Assembly (NCBI GenBank): GCA_947494715.1
Contig: CANLWG010000001.1
Location: 62,001 to 126,000 of the forward strand
Source of the DNA: an uncultured Flavobacteriaceae bacterium
GTDB lineage: Bacteria > Bacteroidota > Bacteroidia > Flavobacteriales > Flavobacteriaceae
DNA length: 64,000 bases
Direction: 5' to 3'
The translations under genes were made by a program, and so were the position numbers. The notes below the pieces were generated by a model. The model worked only from the letters and a program-made list of their open reading frames with translations. It searched no databases and had not been told where the DNA came from. This document shows positions 25,501-36,019 of this stretch, in pieces. How positions within the stretch are numbered: the stretch's first letter is position 1; each line of letters begins with the position of its first letter.

Positions 25501-27531
25501 CTATTCTACTTTGTAGGTTTTCCTTCCAGGCCCAACCCCTTTTAGGGTCAACGATTTCCATTCCTTGGGTAGGATGGGGTTCTTTTGTACGATGCCCTCG
25601 TCCGTGATGTCCAACCCTCCAAAACCGAAAAGAACCACCTGTAGCATCCCTCCGGCCCCGGTGGCAAAATAAGGGTTATCGCTAGTGGCCGCTTCTGCCA
25701 AGGCACCAAAGGGTGGGCGTTTGTTGGGTTCATAGCTACGTCTAAAAAGCCGGTATGCCTCTTTGGCATTGCCCAAGCGAGCATAAATGACTGCAAAGAC
25801 CGATTGCCCCATGGCAGGGCCTTCCTCGGCCAATTTGGGTTCATAGTATTTTAAATCTTTCAAAACGGTTGTTTCGTCATTCACTACATCCAAAGGATAG
25901 GTTAACAGGTTTACATCGGCCTGTTTTATGCGTTCGCCGTCATAGTTGGCATGTTCTTTTGTGGTGCCATCCGGAAATTTCAATATCCTGATTTTGGAAG
26001 CTACTTCTACCCATTTCGGATCAGGTTTTTCACCAACCTTATTGGCAGCCAAAGCAGCAAACTCTATAGCAGTAATGGCAGATCCATTGGTAAAGGCGTT
26101 ATCATCTACGTTTGGGGCAAATTCATTGGCACCTACCACATTTTTGATGCTATATGAGCCATCTTCATTTTTGGTAGCCCTGCTCACCCAATAATCGGCC
26201 ACCTCCTTCATTAGGGGATATCCTTTTTCCTTTAGCCATTCCAGATTTTTGGTAACCCTAAAATAGTTCCAGAAGGCAATGGACACATCCGCTGTGATAT
26301 GATGCTCAAAGGTGCCCGTCAATGCCCAAGCAGGAGTTGCCTCTTCACCGGTGTCGTCGCTTTCCCAAGGAAACATCGCTCCTTTGTATCCAAAATTGAT
26401 GGCCTTTTCTTTGGCCTTTTCCAATCGATCTGAACGATAATTCACCAAGGAACGGGCAATATCCTGATTGAGCATCAATAGGGGAGGGAACATCCACAAT
26501 TCGGTGTCCCAAAAAATATGTCCATTGTAGTTTTGGGAGGAAAGTCCCATAGGTGCAATGCTCAAATCGGAATCCCCTCTGGAAAAAGCGTAAAGGTGAT
26601 AGAGTGCCAAACGCACATCCAATTGGTCCTGTAGATTACCCTCAATGATGATGTCCCCTTCCCATAAATCGGCCCATAATTTTTTGTGTTGATCCAAAAG
26701 ATCTTTCCTGGGTGTAAGGAGGTTAAAAATCACAAAGCGTTCCGACTCCGTTTGGGGGTCTTCAAAATCTTGTGTGCTACATTCAGCTCCGGTCCAGGCA
26801 AATTCAAACTCTTCTCCCTTTTTGAGTTCTTTTTCAAAAGAAAGTCGGTTATCGTATTCCGATACTTTTTCGTGTACCAATTCCGGCCTTTGGTTCTCCC
26901 GGGTAGAGTTGATGGCTTGCCAAATAAAAGTAGCGGAGGTGCCCACGATATGTTTGCCCATTCTACTTTTGGCTACCGTTTGCAGAACGGGCATAGTGGT
27001 CTCCAAGTCTTCTAAAATTCGGAAAGTACTTAGCGGTTCCAGATATTCTTCGGGAGTTGAGATAATCCCGGTTGCCTTTACCAAAATTGATTTTGTAGGA
27101 ATTAATTTAATATCCACATAACCAGAATATTGAACGTTTCTAAGTGCATAAATAGTATAAGTGATTTTAGCCTTGTCCTTAAAGTTAAAGGATGTGGTAA
27201 ACGCAGCTGTTTTCATGTCCAGGACCTGCTCAAAATCGCTTATGTTTTCCTCTGTTATTTTTTCACCATCTATCTCCAGATCCAAATTGGCAAAGTTCAT
27301 TCCCAGCAGGATTTTGCTTACCCCTAAGGGCGATTCCTTGTCATAGACATTGTTTAAAATAATGGATTTGGTTTGAAAAGGCTTATCCTCCGGCAGAATA
27401 CCGATTCGACCGTTGGCGGTGACGATTCCGGTGTATTTTTCCACCTTTCCAGAGGAGATGGTCCAGCCCGTTTCCTGAGCTTGTAACGCAAAACAAAAAA
27501 GCATGGATAGGAATGCTGCTTTGGTCTTCAT
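25501..27531 (-). CDS. Exported glycoside hydrolase, GH65 family
   Basis: A 676-residue protein with a signal peptide (cut near LQAQ, residues 16-19). The (alpha/alpha)6-barrel catalytic part has GH65 landmarks: GHIFWDTELWMFPPLL (337-352), GAMFPWESDDTGEEATP (384-400), and GANEFAPNVDDNAFTNGSA (467-485), where Glu470 aligns with the general acid of the family. The C-terminal strand-rich cap closes the protein. GH65 covers phosphorylases and hydrolases of alpha-glucosides (trehalose, kojibiose, glucosylgalactosyl-hydroxylysine); as this one is exported, a hydrolase is likelier. Its substrate is not clear. Confidence 0.88.
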   Translation of the reverse strand: MKTKAAFLSMLFCFALQAQETGWTISSGKVEKYTGIVTANGRIGILPEDKPFQTKSIILNNVYDKESPLGVSKILLGMNFANLDLEIDGEKITEENISDFEQVLDMKTAAFTTSFNFKDKAKITYTIYALRNVQYSGYVDIKLIPTKSILVKATGIISTPEEYLEPLSTFRILEDLETTMPVLQTVAKSRMGKHIVGTSATFIWQAINSTRENQRPELVHEKVSEYDNRLSFEKELKKGEEFEFAWTGAECSTQDFEDPQTESERFVIFNLLTPRKDLLDQHKKLWADLWEGDIIIEGNLQDQLDVRLALYHLYAFSRGDSDLSIAPMGLSSQNYNGHIFWDTELWMFPPLLMLNQDIARSLVNYRSDRLEKAKEKAINFGYKGAMFPWESDDTGEEATPAWALTGTFEHHITADVSIAFWNYFRVTKNLEWLKEKGYPLMKEVADYWVSRATKNEDGSYSIKNVVGANEFAPNVDDNAFTNGSAITAIEFAALAANKVGEKPDPKWVEVASKIRILKFPDGTTKEHANYDGERIKQADVNLLTYPLDVVNDETTVLKDLKYYEPKLAEEGPAMGQSVFAVIYARLGNAKEAYRLFRRSYEPNKRPPFGALAEAATSDNPYFATGAGGMLQVVLFGFGGLDITDEGIVQKNPILPKEWKSLTLKGVGPGRKTYKVE

Positions 27532-27562
27532 AATTTTAAGATTGAGTTAGTTAATTTCGAAT

Positions 27563-28288
27563 TTAGTCCACATTGTATTCCAATCGCATAGTAATGGATG
27601 CAGTCTTATTTTTTGAGGCGGTATTATAGGCACCGCCCCAACTAAAGTCCTCACCTGAATTTTGACCCGTGATTTGGAAGACTCCCATACGGGCCGAAAT
27701 CAGGTCGCCCAAGCGGCCACCTGCATTTTCTGCAATTTTTTCAGCACGGATCCGGGCATCCTCGGTAGCTTTTGAAATCATTTCTATCTTTAAGTCCGCC
27801 AGTTTCGTGTAATAATATCGTGGTGGGGAGGAATTGAACTGTACACCCTTGTTCAAAAGTTCGGTGATTTCACGTGAAACTTCTTCGATCAAGGCAACAT
27901 TTGTAGACTCTATCTGTATGGATTGAATTAGTTCATAACCTCGAAATGTACTACCGACAAAATTGCCATTTTCATACTTATTGTCCCGTTGCTCAACGGT
28001 CTGTACAGAATTAAATATGATGTTGTCCGCACTAATTCCTTTGGAAACCAAATATTCTTTTACAATTTCCTTTTGCTGGTTCAGTCGCTCAAACGCCGAG
28101 GTGAGTACAGTATTGAACGAGGAAAAGCGACCTTCCCAAACAATAAGGTCCGAAGTGAAATTTTTGTTCCCTAGACCTGTTACGGAAATGACCTGTGGCG
28201 GATTTGCCCTTTCCACATAGGCATTGCCCAAAAAATAGGCTGCAAGAACTATAGCGATTCCGAAGATGATGGCAGTAATATGTTTCAT
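27563..28288 (-). CDS. SIMPL-domain (DUF541) protein
   Basis: A 241-residue protein with one N-terminal hydrophobic segment (AIIFGIAIVLAAYFLGNAYV, 6-25) that anchors or exports it. The rest is the SIMPL fold: VISVTGLGNKNFTSD, VKEYLVSKGISADNIIFNS, YELIQSIQIES, ATEDARIRAEKIAENAGGRLGDLISARMGVFQI. SIMPL proteins are oligomeric envelope proteins of uncertain role. Divergent from guaA. Confidence 0.88.
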   Translation of the reverse strand: MKHITAIIFGIAIVLAAYFLGNAYVERANPPQVISVTGLGNKNFTSDLIVWEGRFSSFNTVLTSAFERLNQQKEIVKEYLVSKGISADNIIFNSVQTVEQRDNKYENGNFVGSTFRGYELIQSIQIESTNVALIEEVSREITELLNKGVQFNSSPPRYYYTKLADLKIEMISKATEDARIRAEKIAENAGGRLGDLISARMGVFQITGQNSGEDFSWGGAYNTASKNKTASITMRLEYNVD

Positions 28289-28355
28289 GATAGTGTTGCG
28301 TAAAAGTATTTGATAAATATACCGAAAAGATACTTTTCCAAATAGGTCAAATTCT

Positions 28356-28363
28356 TATTTTTG
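28356..28363 (+). promoter_or_regulatory. Candidate -7 box of guaA
   Basis: TATTTTTG matches the Bacteroidota -7 element TAnnTTTG. It ends only three bases before the guaA ATG (28367), so transcription would begin at or near the start codon. No TTTG is present at the usual -33 distance. Confidence 0.4.
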
Positions 28364-28366
28364 CCC

Positions 28367-29899
28367 ATGCAAAACAACGTCCTTATCCTTGACTTTGGCT
28401 CCCAGTATACCCAATTGATTGCAAGACGCGTACGAGAGCTGAATATTTTCTGTGAAATTAAACCCTATAATAAACTCCCCGGTAACCTTTCGACATATGG
28501 AGCGGTCATCCTTTCCGGATCGCCTTTTTCTGTAAGAGCTGAAGATGCACCTCATCCTGATTTATCTGAAATAAAGGGAAAAAAACCCATTTTGGCCATT
28601 TGTTACGGAGCCCAATATTTGGCCCACTTTCATGGCGGTAATGTGGCTCCCTCCAATACTAGGGAATATGGTAGGGCCCGGTTGACCACAATAAAAAATG
28701 ATGAACCCTTTTTTTATGAGATTACGGAAAGCTCCCAAATTTGGATGAGCCATAGCGATACCATTAAGGAATTGCCAAAGGAAGCCATTCGCCTCGCCAG
28801 TACTACGGATGTTGAAAACGCAGCATATCGAATAGAAGGAGAACAGACCTTTGGTATCCAATTTCATCCAGAAGTGTATCATACCACGCAAGGAAAGCAG
28901 GTATTGGAAAATTTTTTGGTGCATATAGCCGGGCTAAAACAGACTTGGACCCCTGATGCCTTTGCGGAAACTACGGTGAACGAGCTTCGAGAAAAAATTG
29001 GAAACGAGAAAGTTATCCTTGGGTTGTCCGGAGGTGTGGATTCTACCGTGGCCGCAGTTTTATTGCACAAGGCCATAGGAGAACACCTGCATTGTATTTT
29101 TGTGAATAACGGGCTTTTACGCAAAAATGAGTTCACGGATGTTCTGGAGCAATATAAAGGTATGGGCCTTAACGTTAAGGGGGTGGATGCTTCGGCACGC
29201 TTTTTGGATGCTTTGGCGGGGGAGGACGATCCCGAACGAAAACGGAAAATTATCGGTAGGGTCTTTATTGAAGTCTTTGATGATGAGTCGCATTTGGTAG
29301 AAGATGCACAATGGTTAGGGCAGGGAACAATTTACCCGGATGTAATCGAATCCGTTTCAGCCACGGGAGGACCCTCCGCAACCATAAAAAGCCATCATAA
29401 TGTGGGTGGATTGCCGGATTTTATGAAATTGAAAGTCGTGGAACCATTAAAAATGTTGTTTAAGGACGAAGTTCGAAGGGTAGGGGCCAGTTTGGGAATC
29501 GCAGATGAACGTTTGGGAAGACATCCTTTTCCTGGACCAGGATTGGCCATTCGAATTTTGGGTGACATTACCCGTGAAAAGGTGGCCATTTTACAGGAAG
29601 TTGATGCCATTTTTATCGATGGATTACGGGAATGGGGTCTTTATGACAAGGTTTGGCAGGCCGGAGCCATGCTTTTACCCGTAAATAGTGTAGGGGTTAT
29701 GGGAGATGAACGTACGTACGAAAAATGTGTAGCTTTACGGGCCGTTGAAAGCACGGACGGTATGACTGCGGATTGGGTTAATCTGCCCTATGAATTTTTG
29801 CAAAAAACCTCCAATGAAATAATAAATAAGGTTCCTGGCGTTAATAGAGTAGTATATGATATTAGTTCCAAGCCCCCGGCAACCATAGAATGGGAATAG
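28367..29899 (+). CDS. guaA: GMP synthase (glutamine-hydrolysing)
   Basis: A 510-residue bifunctional enzyme making GMP from XMP in the last step of purine synthesis. Class-I glutamine amidotransferase domain (about 1-190): nucleophile Cys79 in AICYGAQY, His167 and Glu169 in FHPEV. ATP-pyrophosphatase domain: PP-loop SGGVDS (221-226). C-terminal dimerisation domain with [13 protein letters not shown] and the ending [10 protein letters not shown]. The ATG at 28367 is preferred over an in-frame TTG two codons earlier. The next gene starts one base after the stop, so they are probably one operon. Confidence 0.98.
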   Translation: MQNNVLILDFGSQYTQLIARRVRELNIFCEIKPYNKLPGNLSTYGAVILSGSPFSVRAEDAPHPDLSEIKGKKPILAICYGAQYLAHFHGGNVAPSNTREYGRARLTTIKNDEPFFYEITESSQIWMSHSDTIKELPKEAIRLASTTDVENAAYRIEGEQTFGIQFHPEVYHTTQGKQVLENFLVHIAGLKQTWTPDAFAETTVNELREKIGNEKVILGLSGGVDSTVAAVLLHKAIGEHLHCIFVNNGLLRKNEFTDVLEQYKGMGLNVKGVDASARFLDALAGEDDPERKRKIIGRVFIEVFDDESHLVEDAQWLGQGTIYPDVIESVSATGGPSATIKSHHNVGGLPDFMKLKVVEPLKMLFKDEVRRVGASLGIADERLGRHPFPGPGLAIRILGDITREKVAILQEVDAIFIDGLREWGLYDKVWQAGAMLLPVNSVGVMGDERTYEKCVALRAVESTDGMTADWVNLPYEFLQKTSNEIINKVPGVNRVVYDISSKPPATIEWE

Positions 29900-29900
29900 A

Positions 29901-32105
29901 ATGAATCATTTTTTTAAGAACACTATCCTGGTTATGTTATTGGTCTTTTTGAGCCATATAGCTAATGCACAGCAATTTACGACGCACGCCGTGAAGGAGG
30001 GCGAGACTTTGGAGAGTATTGCCAAGCAATATCGTGTTACACCGTACAATATTCTTAAGTTCAATAAGGAATTAAAACAGAATGATGTATTGTCCCCCAA
30101 TACTATTTTGGTAATTCCTTCAGGTTTGGCTGCAAGCCAGGACCCATCGGCACCAGCATCCGGTAAGAAAAAACTATTTCCCGAGGAAGAACCTCTGGAA
30201 CAGATAGAACCAGTAGGTTTCGGGCGTCATAAGGTACGCAAAAAGGAGACCTTGTACGGTATTGCCAAACGGTACAATATTACCGAGGAAGATATAAAAC
30301 GATACAATAGGGAGCTATATTCAAGCCAGTTGCGGAAAAGAATGATCTTGAGAATTCCGAAATATCCAGAGCAAAGGGGAAGAACGGAGCGAGACTCCAT
30401 TTTGGAAGCCGATTTTGAGATTTATACCGTAGCTCCCAAGGAGACCCGCTGGAGTATTGCCCATAAATATAGGATTACTATTGATAGTATGTTGGTGCTC
30501 AACCCCGACCTTTCCAAGATTACGGATTACTTAAGGGAAGGACAGGAGCTTCGTTTGCCCAAAATGCCAGGCAGTACTGTTGAAAATCAAGAAACGCAGT
30601 TGTACATCTCATACACTGTACCTCCAAAAATGAACTTTTATCGTCTAGAAAAGGAATTCGGGGTAAAATCCGATGAAATTGTACGGTTGAATCCTGAAAT
30701 AGCCGAACGTGGAGGTTTAAAAGAAGGTATGATTATACGCCTTCCTGAAAAAAAGTTAGATCCAGGTGCCATTAATACGGAGAACTATATTTTCTATGAG
30801 GTAAAGCCCAAGCAGACCGTTTTTTCCCTGACCCGAAAGTTGGGGATTTCATATGAAGATTTATTGCTTTTAAACCCGGACCTTAAGGAAGGCCTTAAGG
30901 CGGGAATGGTCCTTAAGCTTCCTACCGACCAGAAAGGTGATTTTGAAGTTAGGAACGCACTGGTGTTGGATAAAATAAACCTTTTGGACAGTATAGATCC
31001 GGTCAATAGGCCCAAGCTATTGTTTCTATTGCCGTTTCGTCTGGATCGCTTAAATCTAAGGGACAAGGAAAGTGTTGCGGCCAATATTGAAAATCGTAAT
31101 GATATTAAATATAGCCTAGGGCTTTATTCCGGGGCGCTCGTAGCTTTGGATTCCATAGCGGAACTCGGAGTTTCGGTGGATGTACGAACGTACGATAACC
31201 AATTGGACCTGGCAAGGACCAAGGAAGTTCTTTTCCGGGAGAACCTGTTGGATGTTGATGCCGTGGTGGGTCCCTTAGATGAACAATCTCTAAAGGAGGT
31301 GGCCGTACGTACCTCGGTTCATGGCATACCCGTAATTGCACCTGTTCCGGTTAAAAGTGATATAAGTTTAAACAATGTGTTTTTTTCATACACTTCGGAT
31401 GAGATTTTGAGAAAACGTATGCTTCAACACGTTGCGGACAGTCTTACGGGCCAGAATACTGTTATTATCGCCGATCAAAAGAACACGGTAGTAAAGGATT
31501 CCATTCTGGCAAGATTTCCAATGGCAAAGGTCTTGGAGGTCAAAGAAGAGGAAAAAAACATAGGCATAAATCGGGAAAAATTGGCTACTATGTTGTCCGA
31601 AGAGGTCGACAATTGGGTTTTCGTGGAAACTGGTAATTTTAAGTTGATTTCCAGTGTGGTCTCTATTTTGAATTCCTTCAATGATGCTTTGTTGGATATG
31701 GAAAATAGCAAGGAAAAAGTAAAGGTGAGAATGTTCACTACCAACAAGAACAGAGCATTTGAGAACGATGTTATTTCCAGTTCACATTTGTCCAACCTAA
31801 GATTTACCTATCCTTCCGTATATCGGGAGGTGGCCAATGATAAATTCGTTAAGAGGTATCGAAAACGCTTTGGGGATACACCGGACCGTTATGCTGTACG
31901 CGGTTTTGATATTACCTATGACCTGCTTTTAAAACTGGCCTATAAGAATAATTTGATGGAAGCTTCCAAACTTATAGGGAAAACCGAATATACCGGAAAC
32001 ACCTTTGACTATGAGAAGGATTTTGCCTCGGGATATTTCAACCAAGCTTCTTATATCATGACCTATGATAATTTGCGGATCAAGGAAGTAAAAGAATACC
32101 AATGA
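29901..32105 (+). CDS. Five-LysM protein with a periplasmic-binding-protein fold
   Basis: A 734-residue exported protein (signal peptide to NAQQ, about residue 25). Five LysM modules follow at about 27-74, 107-154, 172-222, 233-283 and 295-343 (for example HAVKEGETLESIAKQYRVT and HKVRKKETLYGIAKRYNIT), which would bind peptidoglycan. The C-terminal half (about 376-734) is a type-1 periplasmic-binding-protein fold, with PKLLFLLPFRLD, VDAVVGPLDEQSLKEVA, GIPVIAPVPVKSD and the closing DRYAVRGFDITYDLLLKLA. It has no transporter partner here, so it is more likely a LpoA-like or structural protein of the cell wall. Overlaps the OsmC gene by four bases. Confidence 0.9.
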   Translation: MNHFFKNTILVMLLVFLSHIANAQQFTTHAVKEGETLESIAKQYRVTPYNILKFNKELKQNDVLSPNTILVIPSGLAASQDPSAPASGKKKLFPEEEPLEQIEPVGFGRHKVRKKETLYGIAKRYNITEEDIKRYNRELYSSQLRKRMILRIPKYPEQRGRTERDSILEADFEIYTVAPKETRWSIAHKYRITIDSMLVLNPDLSKITDYLREGQELRLPKMPGSTVENQETQLYISYTVPPKMNFYRLEKEFGVKSDEIVRLNPEIAERGGLKEGMIIRLPEKKLDPGAINTENYIFYEVKPKQTVFSLTRKLGISYEDLLLLNPDLKEGLKAGMVLKLPTDQKGDFEVRNALVLDKINLLDSIDPVNRPKLLFLLPFRLDRLNLRDKESVAANIENRNDIKYSLGLYSGALVALDSIAELGVSVDVRTYDNQLDLARTKEVLFRENLLDVDAVVGPLDEQSLKEVAVRTSVHGIPVIAPVPVKSDISLNNVFFSYTSDEILRKRMLQHVADSLTGQNTVIIADQKNTVVKDSILARFPMAKVLEVKEEEKNIGINREKLATMLSEEVDNWVFVETGNFKLISSVVSILNSFNDALLDMENSKEKVKVRMFTTNKNRAFENDVISSSHLSNLRFTYPSVYREVANDKFVKRYRKRFGDTPDRYAVRGFDITYDLLLKLAYKNNLMEASKLIGKTEYTGNTFDYEKDFASGYFNQASYIMTYDNLRIKEVKEYQ

Positions 32106-32506
32106 CATCAAAAGTAGTTTATACGGGTGAGTTGCGTACTGTTTGCGAACATATCCGTTCAGGAAATACTTTTATCACGGATGCCCCTTTGGACAATAAT
32201 GGTCGTGGAGAGGCTTTTTCACCTACGGATACCGTAGCTACGGCGCTAGCGAGCTGTATGCTTACCGTTATGGGAATAAAGGCTAACGGGTTGGAAGTGG
32301 ATTTAACGGATTCATCAGCTGAAGTTACCAAGCACATGGCCGCTGACCCTAGACGGATTTCAAAAATTGAAGTTAAGTTGAGCCTTCCATCCCATATATC
32401 CGGAAAAAATCGCAAAATATTGGAACATACCGCCAGAACCTGTCCGGTACTTTATAGTTTACACGCCGACATTAAAAAAGAAATTGATTTTCGTTGGGTA
32501 CTCTAA
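32102..32506 (+). CDS. OsmC/Ohr-family peroxidase-like protein
   Basis: A 134-residue protein of the OsmC fold, which reduces organic hydroperoxides with a cysteine pair. The two redox cysteines are Cys52 in ALASCMLTVMG and Cys114 in RTCPVLYSLH, and both are kept. The start overlaps the stop of the upstream LysM gene (ATGA), and its own end overlaps the next gene, so the three appear to be one transcription unit with guaA. Confidence 0.9.
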   Translation: MTSKVVYTGELRTVCEHIRSGNTFITDAPLDNNGRGEAFSPTDTVATALASCMLTVMGIKANGLEVDLTDSSAEVTKHMAADPRRISKIEVKLSLPSHISGKNRKILEHTARTCPVLYSLHADIKKEIDFRWVL

Positions 32507-33045
32507 AGCTATTCTGTTTTTCGTTTTTTTTGCTGACCCTGGGCACCGTTTTCTGCCAAGAAGAGGAAACCATTCCTTGGAGTGCGGATAGAAAATTGAC
32601 TTGGGAGGACTTTAAGGGCAAGCCTTTAAAAACGGAATGGGCTGCTGCTACCACGGCCAGTGGAATTAGCTACGAGTTCTCCACATCCGGGACCCTCGAC
32701 AATTTGAAGGTAAATTTTAAGGTACATACCGACTTCTACCCCCAAAAATCCTGGTATCGTCCCGAAATGTGCGATTCCGTGGTACTGAGCCATGAACAAT
32801 TACATTTTGATATCTCCGAGTTGTTCGCAAGAAAGATGAGGCGAAGATTAAAGGAAACTTCATTTACCAAAAATGTAAAGGCCGAGGTAAGGAAAATCTA
32901 TAGGGAAATCCTAAAGAGTTTGACTGCATTTCAAAATAAATACGACCACCAGACCAATTTTTCCAGAAATATTGAGCAACAGCTTATCTGGAACAAAAAA
33001 ATTAGTGAGGCACTTTCTTCTAAAGAATCACGATTCTTGAAATAA
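32494..33045 (+). CDS. Exported DUF922-type putative zinc protease
   Basis: A 183-residue protein with a signal peptide (hydrophobic to about residue 21, GTVFCQEEE). The motif HEQLH (100-104) is a HExxH zinc-binding site, preceded by MCDSVVLS as in the DUF922 group. The start is TTG at 32494, inside the end of the OsmC gene; the first in-frame ATG lies far inside the domain, so the TTG is the only start that keeps the signal peptide. The role is unknown. Confidence 0.8.
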   Translation: MGTLKLFCFSFFLLTLGTVFCQEEETIPWSADRKLTWEDFKGKPLKTEWAAATTASGISYEFSTSGTLDNLKVNFKVHTDFYPQKSWYRPEMCDSVVLSHEQLHFDISELFARKMRRRLKETSFTKNVKAEVRKIYREILKSLTAFQNKYDHQTNFSRNIEQQLIWNKKISEALSSKESRFLK

Positions 33046-33076
33046 AAAGTCCTCAAAAAGACTAGAATCCAGAAAT

Positions 33077-33946
33077 TCACACATCACAAATCGTGACCCC
33101 CTGCTTTAAAGCGGCAATTTTGTCCTCCCAAGAAGGAACGAACTCCTGGGCAACATGACCTTTGTAACCGGTTTTTAAAATGGCCTTCATAATGGCCGGG
33201 TAATATAACTCCTGGGTTTCATCAATTTCATGCCTTCCTGGATTTCCTCCAGTGTGGTAGTGCCCAATATATTGATGATAATCCTGAATATTTCGAATGA
33301 TATCACCTTCCATAATCTGCATGTGATAAATATCATACAGCAGCTTAAAATTTTCGGAACCGAGCTGTTTGCATAACTCCGCGCCCCACTCTGTATGGTC
33401 GCACATATAATCCTTATGGTCTACCTTTGAGTTCAGCAATTCCATTTGAATGACCACTCCTTGTTTTTCTGCGGACGGCACAATTTTTTTGAGCCCTTCA
33501 ACACAATTTTTTAGCCCAACACTATCATCCATTCCATTACGGTTTCCACTAAAGCAGATCAGGTTGGTATACCCTGCTTCGGCCACTTTGGGGATTATTT
33601 GTAAATAATCCGCTATTAGTTCCTCATGATATTGCGGATCGTTCCAGCCTTTTTCTATTCCCATGCCAGCGCCCCAGCACATGGAGGCATGAATATCATA
33701 TTTCTTTAAAAGGGGCCAATCTTCAGGACCAACAAGATCTATGGCCTTTACTCCCAAACTTTTTAAATCCTGTAGAAACGTTTCCAGCGGTATGGAGTTA
33801 TAACACCAGTAACACGCACTGTGGTTTATATTGTTTTTTAGCTCGAGGTTTTTTTGTTCTATAGGCTGCATGGCATTTCCTGTTTTGCCGGCTAACATTC
33901 CAACGGATGCCACCGCCGAGGTTCCGATAAATGCTCTTCGTTTCAT
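33077..33946 (-). CDS. Hydroxypyruvate isomerase-like TIM barrel, exported
   Basis: About 289 residues from the ATG at 33946; the longer frame upstream is not convincing. N-terminal KRRAFIGTSAVASVGMLAG is a Tat-like signal. The mature TIM barrel has hydroxypyruvate-isomerase features: VVIQMELLNSKVDH (metal-ligand Glu), LLYDIYHMQIMEGDIIR (Asp and His ligands), YHTGGNPGRHE, and GHVAQEFVPS (final Glu). The true substrate of such exported members is usually unknown; sugars or keto-acids are likely. Confidence 0.86.
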   Translation of the reverse strand: MKRRAFIGTSAVASVGMLAGKTGNAMQPIEQKNLELKNNINHSACYWCYNSIPLETFLQDLKSLGVKAIDLVGPEDWPLLKKYDIHASMCWGAGMGIEKGWNDPQYHEELIADYLQIIPKVAEAGYTNLICFSGNRNGMDDSVGLKNCVEGLKKIVPSAEKQGVVIQMELLNSKVDHKDYMCDHTEWGAELCKQLGSENFKLLYDIYHMQIMEGDIIRNIQDYHQYIGHYHTGGNPGRHEIDETQELYYPAIMKAILKTGYKGHVAQEFVPSWEDKIAALKQGVTICDV

Positions 33947-33998
33947 GATGAATTCTCTTTTTTGTTCCGTTTTAAAGATAGAACAATTAAATTTATCC

Positions 33999-34241
33999 AT
34001 GGATGTATTTCCGGATAGAGAAAAGTTAAGGGAACTGGCACATTACAAAATGCCGTTTGGAAAGTATAAGGACAGTTATTTGATAGATTTGCCTGAACCC
34101 TATTTGGCTTGGTTTAAGCGTAACGGCTTTCCACAAGGAAAACTGGGCAATTTGTTACAGGCCATGTTGGAAATAAAAATCAATGGCCTGGAACCATTGA
34201 TTCGAAAGGTTCAAAAAGATTTTCCCAAGGATTCCCTATAA
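33999..34241 (+). CDS. DUF3820 family small protein
   Basis: An 80-residue cytosolic protein from the ATG at 33999. The pattern MPFGKYKDSYLIDLPEPYLAWFKRNGFPQGKLG is the DUF3820 (putative quorum-sensing-regulated / exonuclease-associated) hallmark, followed by an amphipathic helix. The start lies 52 bp from the start of the divergent isomerase gene, so they share one promoter region. Confidence 0.8.
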   Translation: MDVFPDREKLRELAHYKMPFGKYKDSYLIDLPEPYLAWFKRNGFPQGKLGNLLQAMLEIKINGLEPLIRKVQKDFPKDSL

Positions 34242-35951
<1,710 letters not shown>

Positions 35952-36019
35952 CAGACCCTAACAAATGGTATAGGCCTACAGTTCTAAAATAACCAACGGG
36001 TCGTCAAATCAAATTTTAG

